Source: JANQIO01 sp043513815 (GTDB lineage Bacteria > Pseudomonadota > Gammaproteobacteria > Pseudomonadales > Halieaceae). From it: a DNA stretch of 64,000 bases. How positions within the stretch are numbered: the stretch's first letter is position 1; the number at the start of each line of letters is the position of its first letter. The stretch spans positions 2,666,001 to 2,730,000 of the forward strand of contig CP121313.1 in NCBI GenBank assembly GCA_043513815.1, written 5' to 3'. Below, in pieces: positions 10,398 to 17,678 of this stretch. Position numbers and translations under genes: made by a program. The notes beneath the pieces are model-generated. The model had not been told where the DNA came from, did no database searches, and saw only the letters and a program-made list of their open reading frames with translations.

Positions 10398-10835
10398 ATG
10401 TCCAACAAAATCGTACCCCCCTTCACCGCTGAGATGGCCAGCACCAAGGTCCGCCGCGCGGAGGACGCCTGGAATACCCGGGACCCCGAAATCGTCGCAC
10501 TGGCGTACAGCGCCGATTCGGAATGGCGCAATCGAGACGAGTTTTTCATCGGCCGCGACGCCATCCGGGCATTCCTGTACCGCAAGTGGCGGCGGGAGCT
10601 GCACTACCGGCTGGTAAAGGAGCTTTGGGCCTTCACCGACAACCGAATTTCTGTGCGCTTCGAGTACGAGTGGCAGGACGCCCAGTCTGGCAAGTGGTAT
10701 CGAACCCACGGTAACGAGCACTGGGAGTTCAATGGTGATGGCCTCATGACCCGCAGGGATATGAGCGCCAATGACATCCCCATTTTATCCAGCGATCGCC
10801 GAATCGGTATCGAACAGCCGAAGGGGACGCGCTGA
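10398..10835 (+). CDS. DUF1348 / NTF2-like (SnoaL-fold) protein
   Basis: A 145-residue protein starting MSNKIVPPFT. It belongs to the DUF1348 family of small NTF2-like cone-fold proteins. Typical marks are KVRRAEDAWNTRDPE, ALAYSADSEWRNRDEFF, the run of basic residues FLYRKWRRELHYRL, and the acid/aromatic pocket VRFEYEWQD and WYRTHGNEHWEF. It has no signal peptide, so it is cytoplasmic. Members of this fold are isomerases, dehydratases or ligand binders, and this family's substrate is not known to me. It is the first gene after the sigma-54 promoter. Confidence 0.85.
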   Translation: MSNKIVPPFTAEMASTKVRRAEDAWNTRDPEIVALAYSADSEWRNRDEFFIGRDAIRAFLYRKWRRELHYRLVKELWAFTDNRISVRFEYEWQDAQSGKWYRTHGNEHWEFNGDGLMTRRDMSANDIPILSSDRRIGIEQPKGTR

Positions 10836-11028
10836 TGCCGGCAAACAGTTTCTTGCAGGAACCCGGGAACCCCCTCCCATCCCCACGTCCCCTTGACCCG
10901 GGCTTCCTGCGTTTTCTACCGAGCCGTATGTCACACGCACATGCGCTCAGTACCGATGTTGGCCCCTTGACTGCGGGCAGACAAAAGCAACACACCCAAT
11001 CGACTCCTACGAAAATGAGGAATACACC

Positions 11029-11835
11029 ATGAAGACTTTTCTGCATGCTTCCACCGCCGCGCTCATCGCGGCTACCGTGGCCATCGGTCTCGGTGCCGCA
11101 CTGGCCAACGCCGACGACGCCAGGCCTGTAACGGCGACGACACCCCCGGTAAACGACGGCCTGCCGATGCCTGGCTTCGAGATCACGCAAGGCAATACGG
11201 CAATCGTGATCACCGACCCGCAGGTGGACTTTCTGTCGCCCGACGGCGTCACCTGGGGCGTGGTCGGCAAGAACGTTACCGACAATCGCACCGTCCAGAA
11301 TCTGGAGGCGCTGTTCAAGGCAGCCGACCGCACTGGCATGCCAGTATTCGTGTCGCCGCACTACTACTTCGAGCACGACCACAAGTGGCAGTTTGAAGGC
11401 ACACTGGAAACACTGATGCACAACATCGGCATGTTCGACCGGCCCCATGCGTTGACGCTGGAAGGCTTCGAGGGCTCGGGTGCTGATTGGCTGGACCGTT
11501 ACAAGCCGTACATCAACAACGGCAAAACCGTCGTTACCAGCCCCCACAAGGTATACGGACCCGAGAGCAACGATCTGGTGCTACAGCTTCGCAAGGCTGG
11601 CATTTCTAAAGTCGTCCTCGGCGGCATGTCGTCAAACCTGTGCACCGAATCCCACATGCGCGAACTGGTGGAGCAAGGCTTCGAAGTACTGGTAGTTACC
11701 GATGCCACGGCCGGGGCCATCACCGAGCACTACAACGGCTATGAAGCGTCGCTGACGAACTTTCGCATGATCGCCAATGCCGTCGACAACACCCGGAACA
11801 CCGTGAAAGCCATCAAGACGGCCTACCGCCGCTAA
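11029..11835 (+). CDS. Exported isochorismatase-like cysteine hydrolase
   Basis: 268 residues. A clear Sec signal peptide (MKTFLHASTAALIAATVAIG...ALANADDA) puts it in the periplasm, whereas most isochorismatase-like hydrolases are cytoplasmic. The catalytic triad is visible: Asp in IVITDPQVDFL, Lys in SPHKVYGP, and Cys in GGMSSNLCTESHMREL. The family hydrolyses amides, ureido groups or vinyl ethers. Conservation of the Cys argues for amidase-type chemistry. It is the second gene of the sigma-54 operon, after a 193-base gap without a convincing gene. Confidence 0.87.
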   Translation: MKTFLHASTAALIAATVAIGLGAALANADDARPVTATTPPVNDGLPMPGFEITQGNTAIVITDPQVDFLSPDGVTWGVVGKNVTDNRTVQNLEALFKAADRTGMPVFVSPHYYFEHDHKWQFEGTLETLMHNIGMFDRPHALTLEGFEGSGADWLDRYKPYINNGKTVVTSPHKVYGPESNDLVLQLRKAGISKVVLGGMSSNLCTESHMRELVEQGFEVLVVTDATAGAITEHYNGYEASLTNFRMIANAVDNTRNTVKAIKTAYRR

Positions 11836-11862
11836 CCCCCCCACTTGTAAAGGAGAAACACC

Positions 11863-12342
11863 ATGAACATGAAAACTTTCAGCGCCATAGCACTACTTAC
11901 TCTCACTGCGGCGACGCCCGCACTGGCAAAGGACGAAGTAAACGTATCGAATGGCATCACCACTGCGGGGGTCCCGCTGGGCCTGCACGGCGTTGATGCG
12001 GTCTCATTGTCCAGCATTCATGACGTAGCGGAAGGCTCTGCCCGACACACCGTTGTACATGATGGCGCGGCCTACTATTTTGCCTCCAAAAAAGCGGCAA
12101 AACGCTTCGAATCCGACCCCGACCACTACCTTCCCCAGTACGGCGGATTCTGCGCTTTTGCGGTCGCCCTTGGAAAGAAGTTTGACGGCGACCCCCGCTA
12201 TGCCGACATCGTCGGCGGCAAGCTCTACCTTTTTGTGAACGAGGACATCTACCAGAAGTACCTGGAAGATTCCGAGAACATTCTCAAAAAGGCAGAACAG
12301 CGCTGGCCGTCGATCGAACATGTGGCGATCGAAGATCTCTAA
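11863..12342 (+). CDS. Exported YHS-domain protein
   Basis: 159 residues with a signal peptide (MKTFSAIALLTLTAATPALAK), preceded by AAGGAG at good spacing. It belongs to the YHS-domain family found in proteobacterial periplasm. HGVDAVSL, AAYYFASKKAAKRFESDPDHYLPQYGGFCAFAVALGKK and KLYLFVNEDIYQKYLED match its core: a Y-x-F...F...P..Y.P.YGGFC pattern. YHS domains are thought to bind metals, and the Cys and His residues of the PQYGGFC segment could do so. The gene begins 27 bases after the hydrolase stop and is clearly co-transcribed. The exact role is unknown. Confidence 0.87.
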   Translation: MNMKTFSAIALLTLTAATPALAKDEVNVSNGITTAGVPLGLHGVDAVSLSSIHDVAEGSARHTVVHDGAAYYFASKKAAKRFESDPDHYLPQYGGFCAFAVALGKKFDGDPRYADIVGGKLYLFVNEDIYQKYLEDSENILKKAEQRWPSIEHVAIEDL

Positions 12343-12453
12343 CCTCTAGACGGCTGGACTACGCGTTCAGCCGTCTTTGTTACTGCCTTTAGCGACCTGA
12401 AAAACAGTCTGCCCACCAGACTTCATTGTCGATAGCTCACGAGGAAACACACC

Positions 12454-13017
12454 ATGACTGACTTTACTGTTCACACCGAAGACACCGCCCCCGACGCCAG
12501 CAAACAGCTGATTGAGAGTGCAACCAAGGCATACGGATTTCTGCCAAACCTACTCGCCGTGCAGTCTGAATCAGCTGCACTTTTAGAGGGTTACATGACA
12601 CTTGCCGGCATTCTGGACAAGACCAGGCTCAGCGAAACCGAGCGCCAGATCATTCTGATGACCAACAATCGCCTGAATGGTTGTACCTACTGTATGGCCG
12701 CACATACATCGTTATCGCAAATGGCCAATGTGCCGGCAGATGTTATCGAAGCATTACGCAATGGCACTGAGATCGCAGATGCCCGACTGGAAGCGTTGCG
12801 CATGTTTGCAGCCCGACTCAACGAGACCCGCGGTTGGGTTGAGCAGCGTGATCTCGACGCGTTTTTTGCTGCGGGCTACACCAGGGAAACAGTATTGGAC
12901 GTCATTCTGGCTACCAGCCTGAAAGTGATGTCGAACTACACCAACCACATCGCGCAAACTCCCCTCGACAACGCCTTCCAGCCTAACGCCTGGCCATCAA
13001 GCGAAGTCGCTGCCTGA
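12454..13017 (+). CDS. Carboxymuconolactone decarboxylase / AhpD-like CXXC protein
   Basis: 187 residues with the CMD fold. The redox motif NGCTYCMAAHTSLSQM (about residue 75) holds the C-x-x-C-x-x-x-H of AhpD-type alkylhydroperoxidases, and FLPNLLAVQSESAALLEGYM and ILATSLKVMSNYTNHIA are typical flanks. It has no signal peptide. Such proteins reduce peroxides through a disulphide cycle or act as small CMD-type enzymes. It is the last gene of the sigma-54 operon, 111 bases after the YHS gene, with its own GAGGAAACACACC ribosome-binding site. Confidence 0.87.
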   Translation: MTDFTVHTEDTAPDASKQLIESATKAYGFLPNLLAVQSESAALLEGYMTLAGILDKTRLSETERQIILMTNNRLNGCTYCMAAHTSLSQMANVPADVIEALRNGTEIADARLEALRMFAARLNETRGWVEQRDLDAFFAAGYTRETVLDVILATSLKVMSNYTNHIAQTPLDNAFQPNAWPSSEVAA

Positions 13018-13030
13018 GTCTCGCGTCTGA

Positions 13031-13058
13031 GCGGTGGATCGCCCAGGGGATCCACCGC
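13031..13058 (+). terminator. Probable terminator of the sigma-54 operon
   Basis: A perfect 10-bp stem GCGGTGGATC/GATCCACCGC with an 8-base loop starts 13 bases after the AhpD-like stop codon. The T-run that follows is weak (CATTTTCC), so termination may be partial or Rho-assisted. Confidence 0.6.
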
Positions 13059-13245
13059 ACCCCATTTTCCACAGTGGCACTCGTGCGCTGCTACCTCCAG
13101 AAAAACAAGGACAAGGACAGCGAACGTCCGGAATTGCGACGGAATCCCACAGCATAGGTTGGTCGAGAAAGTGGCGACCAGGCAATGGATCGCTGACGTG
13201 AGACTGCAAGCATGAGCACAAAAATTTGTGCTCGTAGCGCGGCGC

Positions 13246-14439
13246 TCAACGGCGCAGCCGGTCCAGCTGGCTGGCTGGAATCGCGACCAGTGCCAGGCTC
13301 AGGCCCAGTGCCACCACGGCAATATTGATGATCAAGCCGTAGTTTTCTCCGGTCATCAACACTGCGGCCACGGCGGGCCCGGAGGCCAGGCCCATCTTCG
13401 AGGCGAAGCCACCCAGGGCGGCCATCTGGCCGGCGCGGTCGAACTCGGCGCACATACCCAGCAGGTAGGGAATCACGAAGGCCCAGGTCAGGCCCACCGC
13501 GCAGTTGGCCAGGGCGTATATCCACGGCAGGCCGCTCCAGTGCAGGCCGAAGGTCGCCACCGCCGTGACGATCACGCCCCCAAACAGAGGCAGCAGGCGC
13601 CCAAAACGCAGGGAGATGAGGATCACCAGGAAAGAACCAAACACGCCGATCCAAGAGGCCGCCGCCAGCGAGGAACCGATAAAGCCCTGCTCCAGCTGGT
13701 AGTGACGGCCCATGCCAATGATGTACGCAAACAGGCCCATATTGGCGGCCTGGAACAGGAACAGCGCGCCCAGGGTAAATCCCAGTGGCAGCCACTGCAC
13801 GCTGTCGTCCTCGCCCGCGGCCAACACCGTTTCCCGTGGCGGGTAGTCCGGCAGGAAGGGCATCAGGCACAGGGTAATCAGGCTGAATCCGCTGAGGGCG
13901 GCGAACAGCACCCAGGTGCCCAACTGGGGCACCAGCGGCGGCAGCACCATGATGCCAAGGCCGCCCAGGGCGTACTGCACCACCAGCAGGTAGCCAAAGG
14001 TCTTGTCCGGTTCCAGGGTGCGCGCCATGACCGAGAAGGCAATGCCCACGGACAGCCCGCCCATGAAACCGTGGACAAAGCGCAGTCCGATCATGGGGCC
14101 CGGTGTGCCAATAAAGTTGGACAGGGCATCACAGGCAATCAGGCCGCAAAACAGCAGCGCGCAGGTGCGTCGCCAGGGCAGCCGCTTGACGGTGAACACC
14201 GCCGCCAGCGCTCCCAGTGCCGCGCCGTAGACATTGGCGGAACCCACCAGACCGGCTTCGCGACTACTGAAACCAAGGCCGTCGATCAGCCCGGACACCA
14301 GGGCAGGCATGATGTTGACGTAGAAGAGACCGGCGGTGCCGAGGAAGGCCAGTATCAGCCGCGCTGCCGCCCCGTGGGCTGCCACTTTTGGCAGCCCGGC
14401 GCCTGCCACGGCGGGCACTGGCTGGGCTTGTTCAGTCAT
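13246..14439 (-). CDS. Major facilitator superfamily (MFS) transporter
   Basis: 397 residues from ATG at 14439 (MTEQAQPV), which has GGAG eight bases upstream. Twelve hydrophobic segments are visible. An N-terminal half ends near LPDYPPRE, a central loop carries AGEDDSVQWLP, and a second half begins GFTLGALFLF. Small-residue helices such as GSANVYGAALGALAAVF are typical of the superfamily. Inner-membrane export or uptake is expected, but the substrate cannot be told. The start lies 19 bases after the stop of the serine hydrolase, so these two genes and the sulfotransferase upstream probably form one operon. Confidence 0.88.
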   Translation of the reverse strand: MTEQAQPVPAVAGAGLPKVAAHGAAARLILAFLGTAGLFYVNIMPALVSGLIDGLGFSSREAGLVGSANVYGAALGALAAVFTVKRLPWRRTCALLFCGLIACDALSNFIGTPGPMIGLRFVHGFMGGLSVGIAFSVMARTLEPDKTFGYLLVVQYALGGLGIMVLPPLVPQLGTWVLFAALSGFSLITLCLMPFLPDYPPRETVLAAGEDDSVQWLPLGFTLGALFLFQAANMGLFAYIIGMGRHYQLEQGFIGSSLAAASWIGVFGSFLVILISLRFGRLLPLFGGVIVTAVATFGLHWSGLPWIYALANCAVGLTWAFVIPYLLGMCAEFDRAGQMAALGGFASKMGLASGPAVAAVLMTGENYGLIINIAVVALGLSLALVAIPASQLDRLRR

Positions 14440-14458
14440 CGGCTTGTCTCCATTGTTA

Positions 14459-16081
14459 TCAACACAGCGGCTGGACGGCGTGCAGCGCCCGCAGGGGGGC
14501 TTTCCAGTCAAATACGCCACCATCGCTGAAGTAGTAGTAGGTCATGCCCCGGGGCAGGATGGCAATGCGAATGCCGCCGTACCCCATCAGGAAAGGCATC
14601 CAGGTCTGCTTGTCGCAGTTCAGGATCAGGGACAGATCCTGAGCGAAAAAACCGTTGCTGTAGCGAGCCACCTTGTCCGCCACCAGGCCCGCACCCTGGT
14701 GATGCTGCAGGGCATCGTCAATCATGTCGGTGTCGAGCCGGTCCTCGCTCTCGAAGTAACCACCCGCCAGGGCGCTGCCCAGTTTGGCCACATCCCCCGG
14801 CAGGAAGTTCATACCCCAGCCCACCCAGGGCTGGGCGCTGTCGTCATAGGTGCGCTTCGGGTATTCGGTGACCGGGCTCAACCGCAGCTCCCGCAACAGG
14901 GGTTGCAGGATGTCATCAAAAATATCCGCATCCCCACCCCGCCTGGTGCGTAGGAAAGCCTGCATCGCTGTGCCCAGCACATAGGTGTCCGTCGTGTGAT
15001 AAACGAAGCGCTGCCCCGGATTTGCGCGGCGTGAGTAGGCATGGCAGCTGAATTCAATTTTCTCCGCATGGGATTCGCGGTAATGAAATTCGCTGTCGTT
15101 GCGCGGCGCCATTTCGTCCGCACCGTGCACGGCAGAGTCGAATCGACCGGTGGCCATATTGAGCGCATCAGCGAAGGTCACTTCACCCCAGTCGCTGCAG
15201 GCGGGTACAAAGTCCGCGATCAACGCTTTGCCAACACCCGGATAAAGCTTCTCCAGCCGCATCAGCGTTAGCCCGGCGAAAATCGATTTGGCGGTGGAAT
15301 AGGACGGCAGCACCCATTCCTCACAGGGAATGTCGCTGCCGTTGCGCGTTTCGCAACCCCCCAGATAGTGAACGCCGTCAATGACCAGTCCGTAGACCGA
15401 CAGGTCACCGGGGTCCACCGCCGGGTTCGCAAAGGCGGGCAGATCGATGCCGGGGTAAGCCGCCGCGAGCACGTCGAAAGGCTTTACCGGTAGCTGGGCG
15501 TCGCGGTAGTGATGACCGTGGACTGCGACACCGTCTGCCAGGCTTTCATTGACGAAGTACGCGCGCCCCTCGGCGCGCAGGTCGAACTTGAAATACAGGC
15601 AGGTTTCCGCTGCGACGGTGAACTGAGCACGTCCGGAGGACTCCCCTGGCGGGAATTCCACTTCAAGCAGGCCATTGTGCACGCAGTTGGCGTTGCGCTG
15701 CTGCAGGGCCAGCGGCAGTCGCATGCGACGCCCGAGCCCATCATTTTCCAGCCGCCCTGGCCCCGGCAGGTATTCCCAGTGCGGGTGATCGGCGGCCAGC
15801 GGCCCAGGCCGGACCGGGTACATCTGCTGGCCCATCCCCAGGTACGCCGATTCAAAGGGCGGCAATTGCTGCAGACGCAGTTCAGGGCGCGACAGATTCT
15901 CGCCGTCTACATGAATACGCAGTTGCGCCGGTTCAAACTCGATAACCAGCCGGCCTTCGCCAGAAGAGGAAGGCGGTGGCGCCGCAAGGGTTTGCCATGA
16001 CACCGGAAAGAAAAGCAGCAGTGCCAGCCACGCCCCAATGTGGATCCGCAAGGGCCTAGTCTTCAAACGGCAGCCCCGCAT
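14459..16081 (-). CDS. Exported beta-lactamase-fold serine hydrolase
   Basis: About 540 residues. A signal peptide (HIGAWLALLLFFPVSWQTLAA) is followed by a 200-residue N-terminal region of beta character and then a penicillin-binding/beta-lactamase domain. The S-x-x-K motif is in SYSTAKSIFAGL, and a YHTTDTYVLG segment stands where the Y-x-N motif of class C-like enzymes falls. Such periplasmic proteins are esterases, amidases or peptidases more often than lactamases. The start is uncertain: ATG at 16081 overlaps the sulfotransferase gene by 26 bases, while a TTG near 16066 is also possible. The gene lies between the sulfotransferase and the MFS gene. Confidence 0.82.
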   Translation of the reverse strand: MRGCRLKTRPLRIHIGAWLALLLFFPVSWQTLAAPPPSSSGEGRLVIEFEPAQLRIHVDGENLSRPELRLQQLPPFESAYLGMGQQMYPVRPGPLAADHPHWEYLPGPGRLENDGLGRRMRLPLALQQRNANCVHNGLLEVEFPPGESSGRAQFTVAAETCLYFKFDLRAEGRAYFVNESLADGVAVHGHHYRDAQLPVKPFDVLAAAYPGIDLPAFANPAVDPGDLSVYGLVIDGVHYLGGCETRNGSDIPCEEWVLPSYSTAKSIFAGLTLMRLEKLYPGVGKALIADFVPACSDWGEVTFADALNMATGRFDSAVHGADEMAPRNDSEFHYRESHAEKIEFSCHAYSRRANPGQRFVYHTTDTYVLGTAMQAFLRTRRGGDADIFDDILQPLLRELRLSPVTEYPKRTYDDSAQPWVGWGMNFLPGDVAKLGSALAGGYFESEDRLDTDMIDDALQHHQGAGLVADKVARYSNGFFAQDLSLILNCDKQTWMPFLMGYGGIRIAILPRGMTYYYFSDGGVFDWKAPLRALHAVQPLC

Positions 16082-17660
16082 CAGCCAGCAATTGTGAGAG
16101 CGGCACAAGTTGCTCACGGTAGTGCTTCCACTTGCCGACTGAAGAGCGGTAGACCGGCTCGCGAATCTGGCTGGCGCTGGCGGTGGTGCTGGGCGCGCTG
16201 TTCTGGTGAAATTCGAGAATGGCGGGCTCCCAGTCGAGCCCGCAGAACGCCAACAGGGCTTTCGCTTCGGCCTCGGTATCGGCGACCAGGGATTCGTAGC
16301 GTACCTCGTGCAGGGCGAAGGGCAAGCCCTGCCAGTGCGCCATCAGCTCGCGGTAGGCCAGGTAATAGCGCCCGAGATCCTCAAGGTCGTAGGAAAAGGG
16401 ATAGGCATCCTGGAAGGAGGTCTTGAATATCGCGTAGCAGGTGTCCATCGGATCACGCGTGACGTGAATGATTCTGGCTCTCGGCAGGGCCTTGGCAATC
16501 AATCCTGTATACAGGAAATTCAGCGGCATCTTGTCGATGAAATGCAGCGCATCCGGCGCCTGCACCCGCGTCATATAACGCTGCCCCAGAGCGCGGAAGT
16601 CCAGCCCCGTGCAGCGCTCCACCAGTGCCAGCTTGTTCTCCGGGGGCGGGTCAACGGCCCGCGCAAGGTCGGTCATCGCCAGGGCGAAATCATTCAGCTC
16701 GCCGGCGCTGGCCACGGCACTGTGGGTGGCCAGGAGGCGCTCCACCAGTGTGGTACCGGTGCGCGGCATTCCCAGTACAAAAATCGGCGCGGGCTGCCCG
16801 TCGCCGTCGGGCGTGTTATCCCACCAGTCCTGGTCGAAATGGCGCCCTATCGCCGCCATGGTTTCGAGGTCGCCCGACACGTCGTAGCGCATGTGCGCGC
16901 GTCGCAGCGCGGCCGCTTCGGCGAGAGCGTCGAATGACTCGGGGTACTGCTCAAGATCTTCCAGTTCCTTGGCCAGCGCAAAACCCACATCGGCTCGTCG
17001 ACGCGGGTGCTCCAGGCGCGGCAGCACTGCGCGCAGTGCTGACACATGATTGTTTTCCGGGGTAACCCTTCGCAGGTCTGCCCGTAACTTGTGGGCGTCG
17101 CTGTTGAGTGGGTCCAGTTTCAGGGCTTCGGCGAGGCAGGCTTGCGCCTCATCGAACTTGCCGAGAAAACGCAGTACGGTAGCCAGGTTGTAACGATGCT
17201 GGCTGTCCGCCGGTTCCAGGGCCGCCGCCTCGCGGTAATGGGGTTCGGCCTCTGCCTGCAGTTCCTGTCGAGACAATAGCAGGCCCATGGTGCTGTGCTG
17301 CCAGGGGCCTGACAGCTTGCATTCAAGCAGGTCCAGAAGAATCGGCCGGGCTTCGCGGTTGCGGCCCAATGCCATCAGACAGTAAGCCTGTTGCAGGCGC
17401 CACTCCGGTTGATCCGGCTCCCGCTCCACCGCCTGCTCGATAGCCACCAGCGCTCGGCGCCGGTCGCCGGCGCGCTGGAACAGCAGGGAGGCGGTGCGCC
17501 AGCCGGGTGTAAAGTCCGGATGGCGCTGGTTCAGATCGCGGCAGGCGGTCAGCGCCGCCTTCATATTGCCCTGCTGTGCGAGGCGCCAGGCGGCGGCTTC
17601 CAGCGCCGCCGGGTCGCTTGCGTCAGGTTTGGCCATGGCGATCATGGTAGCACCGGGCAC
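16056..17660 (-). CDS. TPR-repeat sulfotransferase
   Basis: 534 residues. Residues of about 15-230 are tetratricopeptide repeats (for example AWRLAQQGNMKAALTACRDL and YNLATVLRFLGKFDEAQACL). The C-terminal half is a PAPS-dependent sulfotransferase domain. The 5'-phosphosulfate loop is FVLGMPRTGTTLVERLL, and the 3'-phosphate site is HVTRDPMDTCYAIFKTSF. KMPLNFLYTGLI lies between them. The domain moves a sulfuryl group from PAPS to a hydroxyl or amino acceptor. Fused TPR-sulfotransferases often sit next to TonB receptors in marine gammaproteobacteria and sphingomonads, as here (18 bases from the receptor). The acceptor is not known. Confidence 0.9.
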   Translation of the reverse strand: MPGATMIAMAKPDASDPAALEAAAWRLAQQGNMKAALTACRDLNQRHPDFTPGWRTASLLFQRAGDRRRALVAIEQAVEREPDQPEWRLQQAYCLMALGRNREARPILLDLLECKLSGPWQHSTMGLLLSRQELQAEAEPHYREAAALEPADSQHRYNLATVLRFLGKFDEAQACLAEALKLDPLNSDAHKLRADLRRVTPENNHVSALRAVLPRLEHPRRRADVGFALAKELEDLEQYPESFDALAEAAALRRAHMRYDVSGDLETMAAIGRHFDQDWWDNTPDGDGQPAPIFVLGMPRTGTTLVERLLATHSAVASAGELNDFALAMTDLARAVDPPPENKLALVERCTGLDFRALGQRYMTRVQAPDALHFIDKMPLNFLYTGLIAKALPRARIIHVTRDPMDTCYAIFKTSFQDAYPFSYDLEDLGRYYLAYRELMAHWQGLPFALHEVRYESLVADTEAEAKALLAFCGLDWEPAILEFHQNSAPSTTASASQIREPVYRSSVGKWKHYREQLVPLSQLLADAGLPFED

Positions 17661-17678
17661 GCAGGCCCGGCCCGCCTC

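Noticed and set aside
10835..11032. 65-codon ORF between DUF1348 and the isochorismatase-like gene
   Set aside because: Pro-rich, no family, no good ribosome-binding site although its ATG overlaps the DUF1348 stop.
13228..14529. 433-codon plus-strand ORF opposite the MFS gene
   Set aside because: Gln/His/Gly-rich mirror of hydrophobic helices; no family resemblance.
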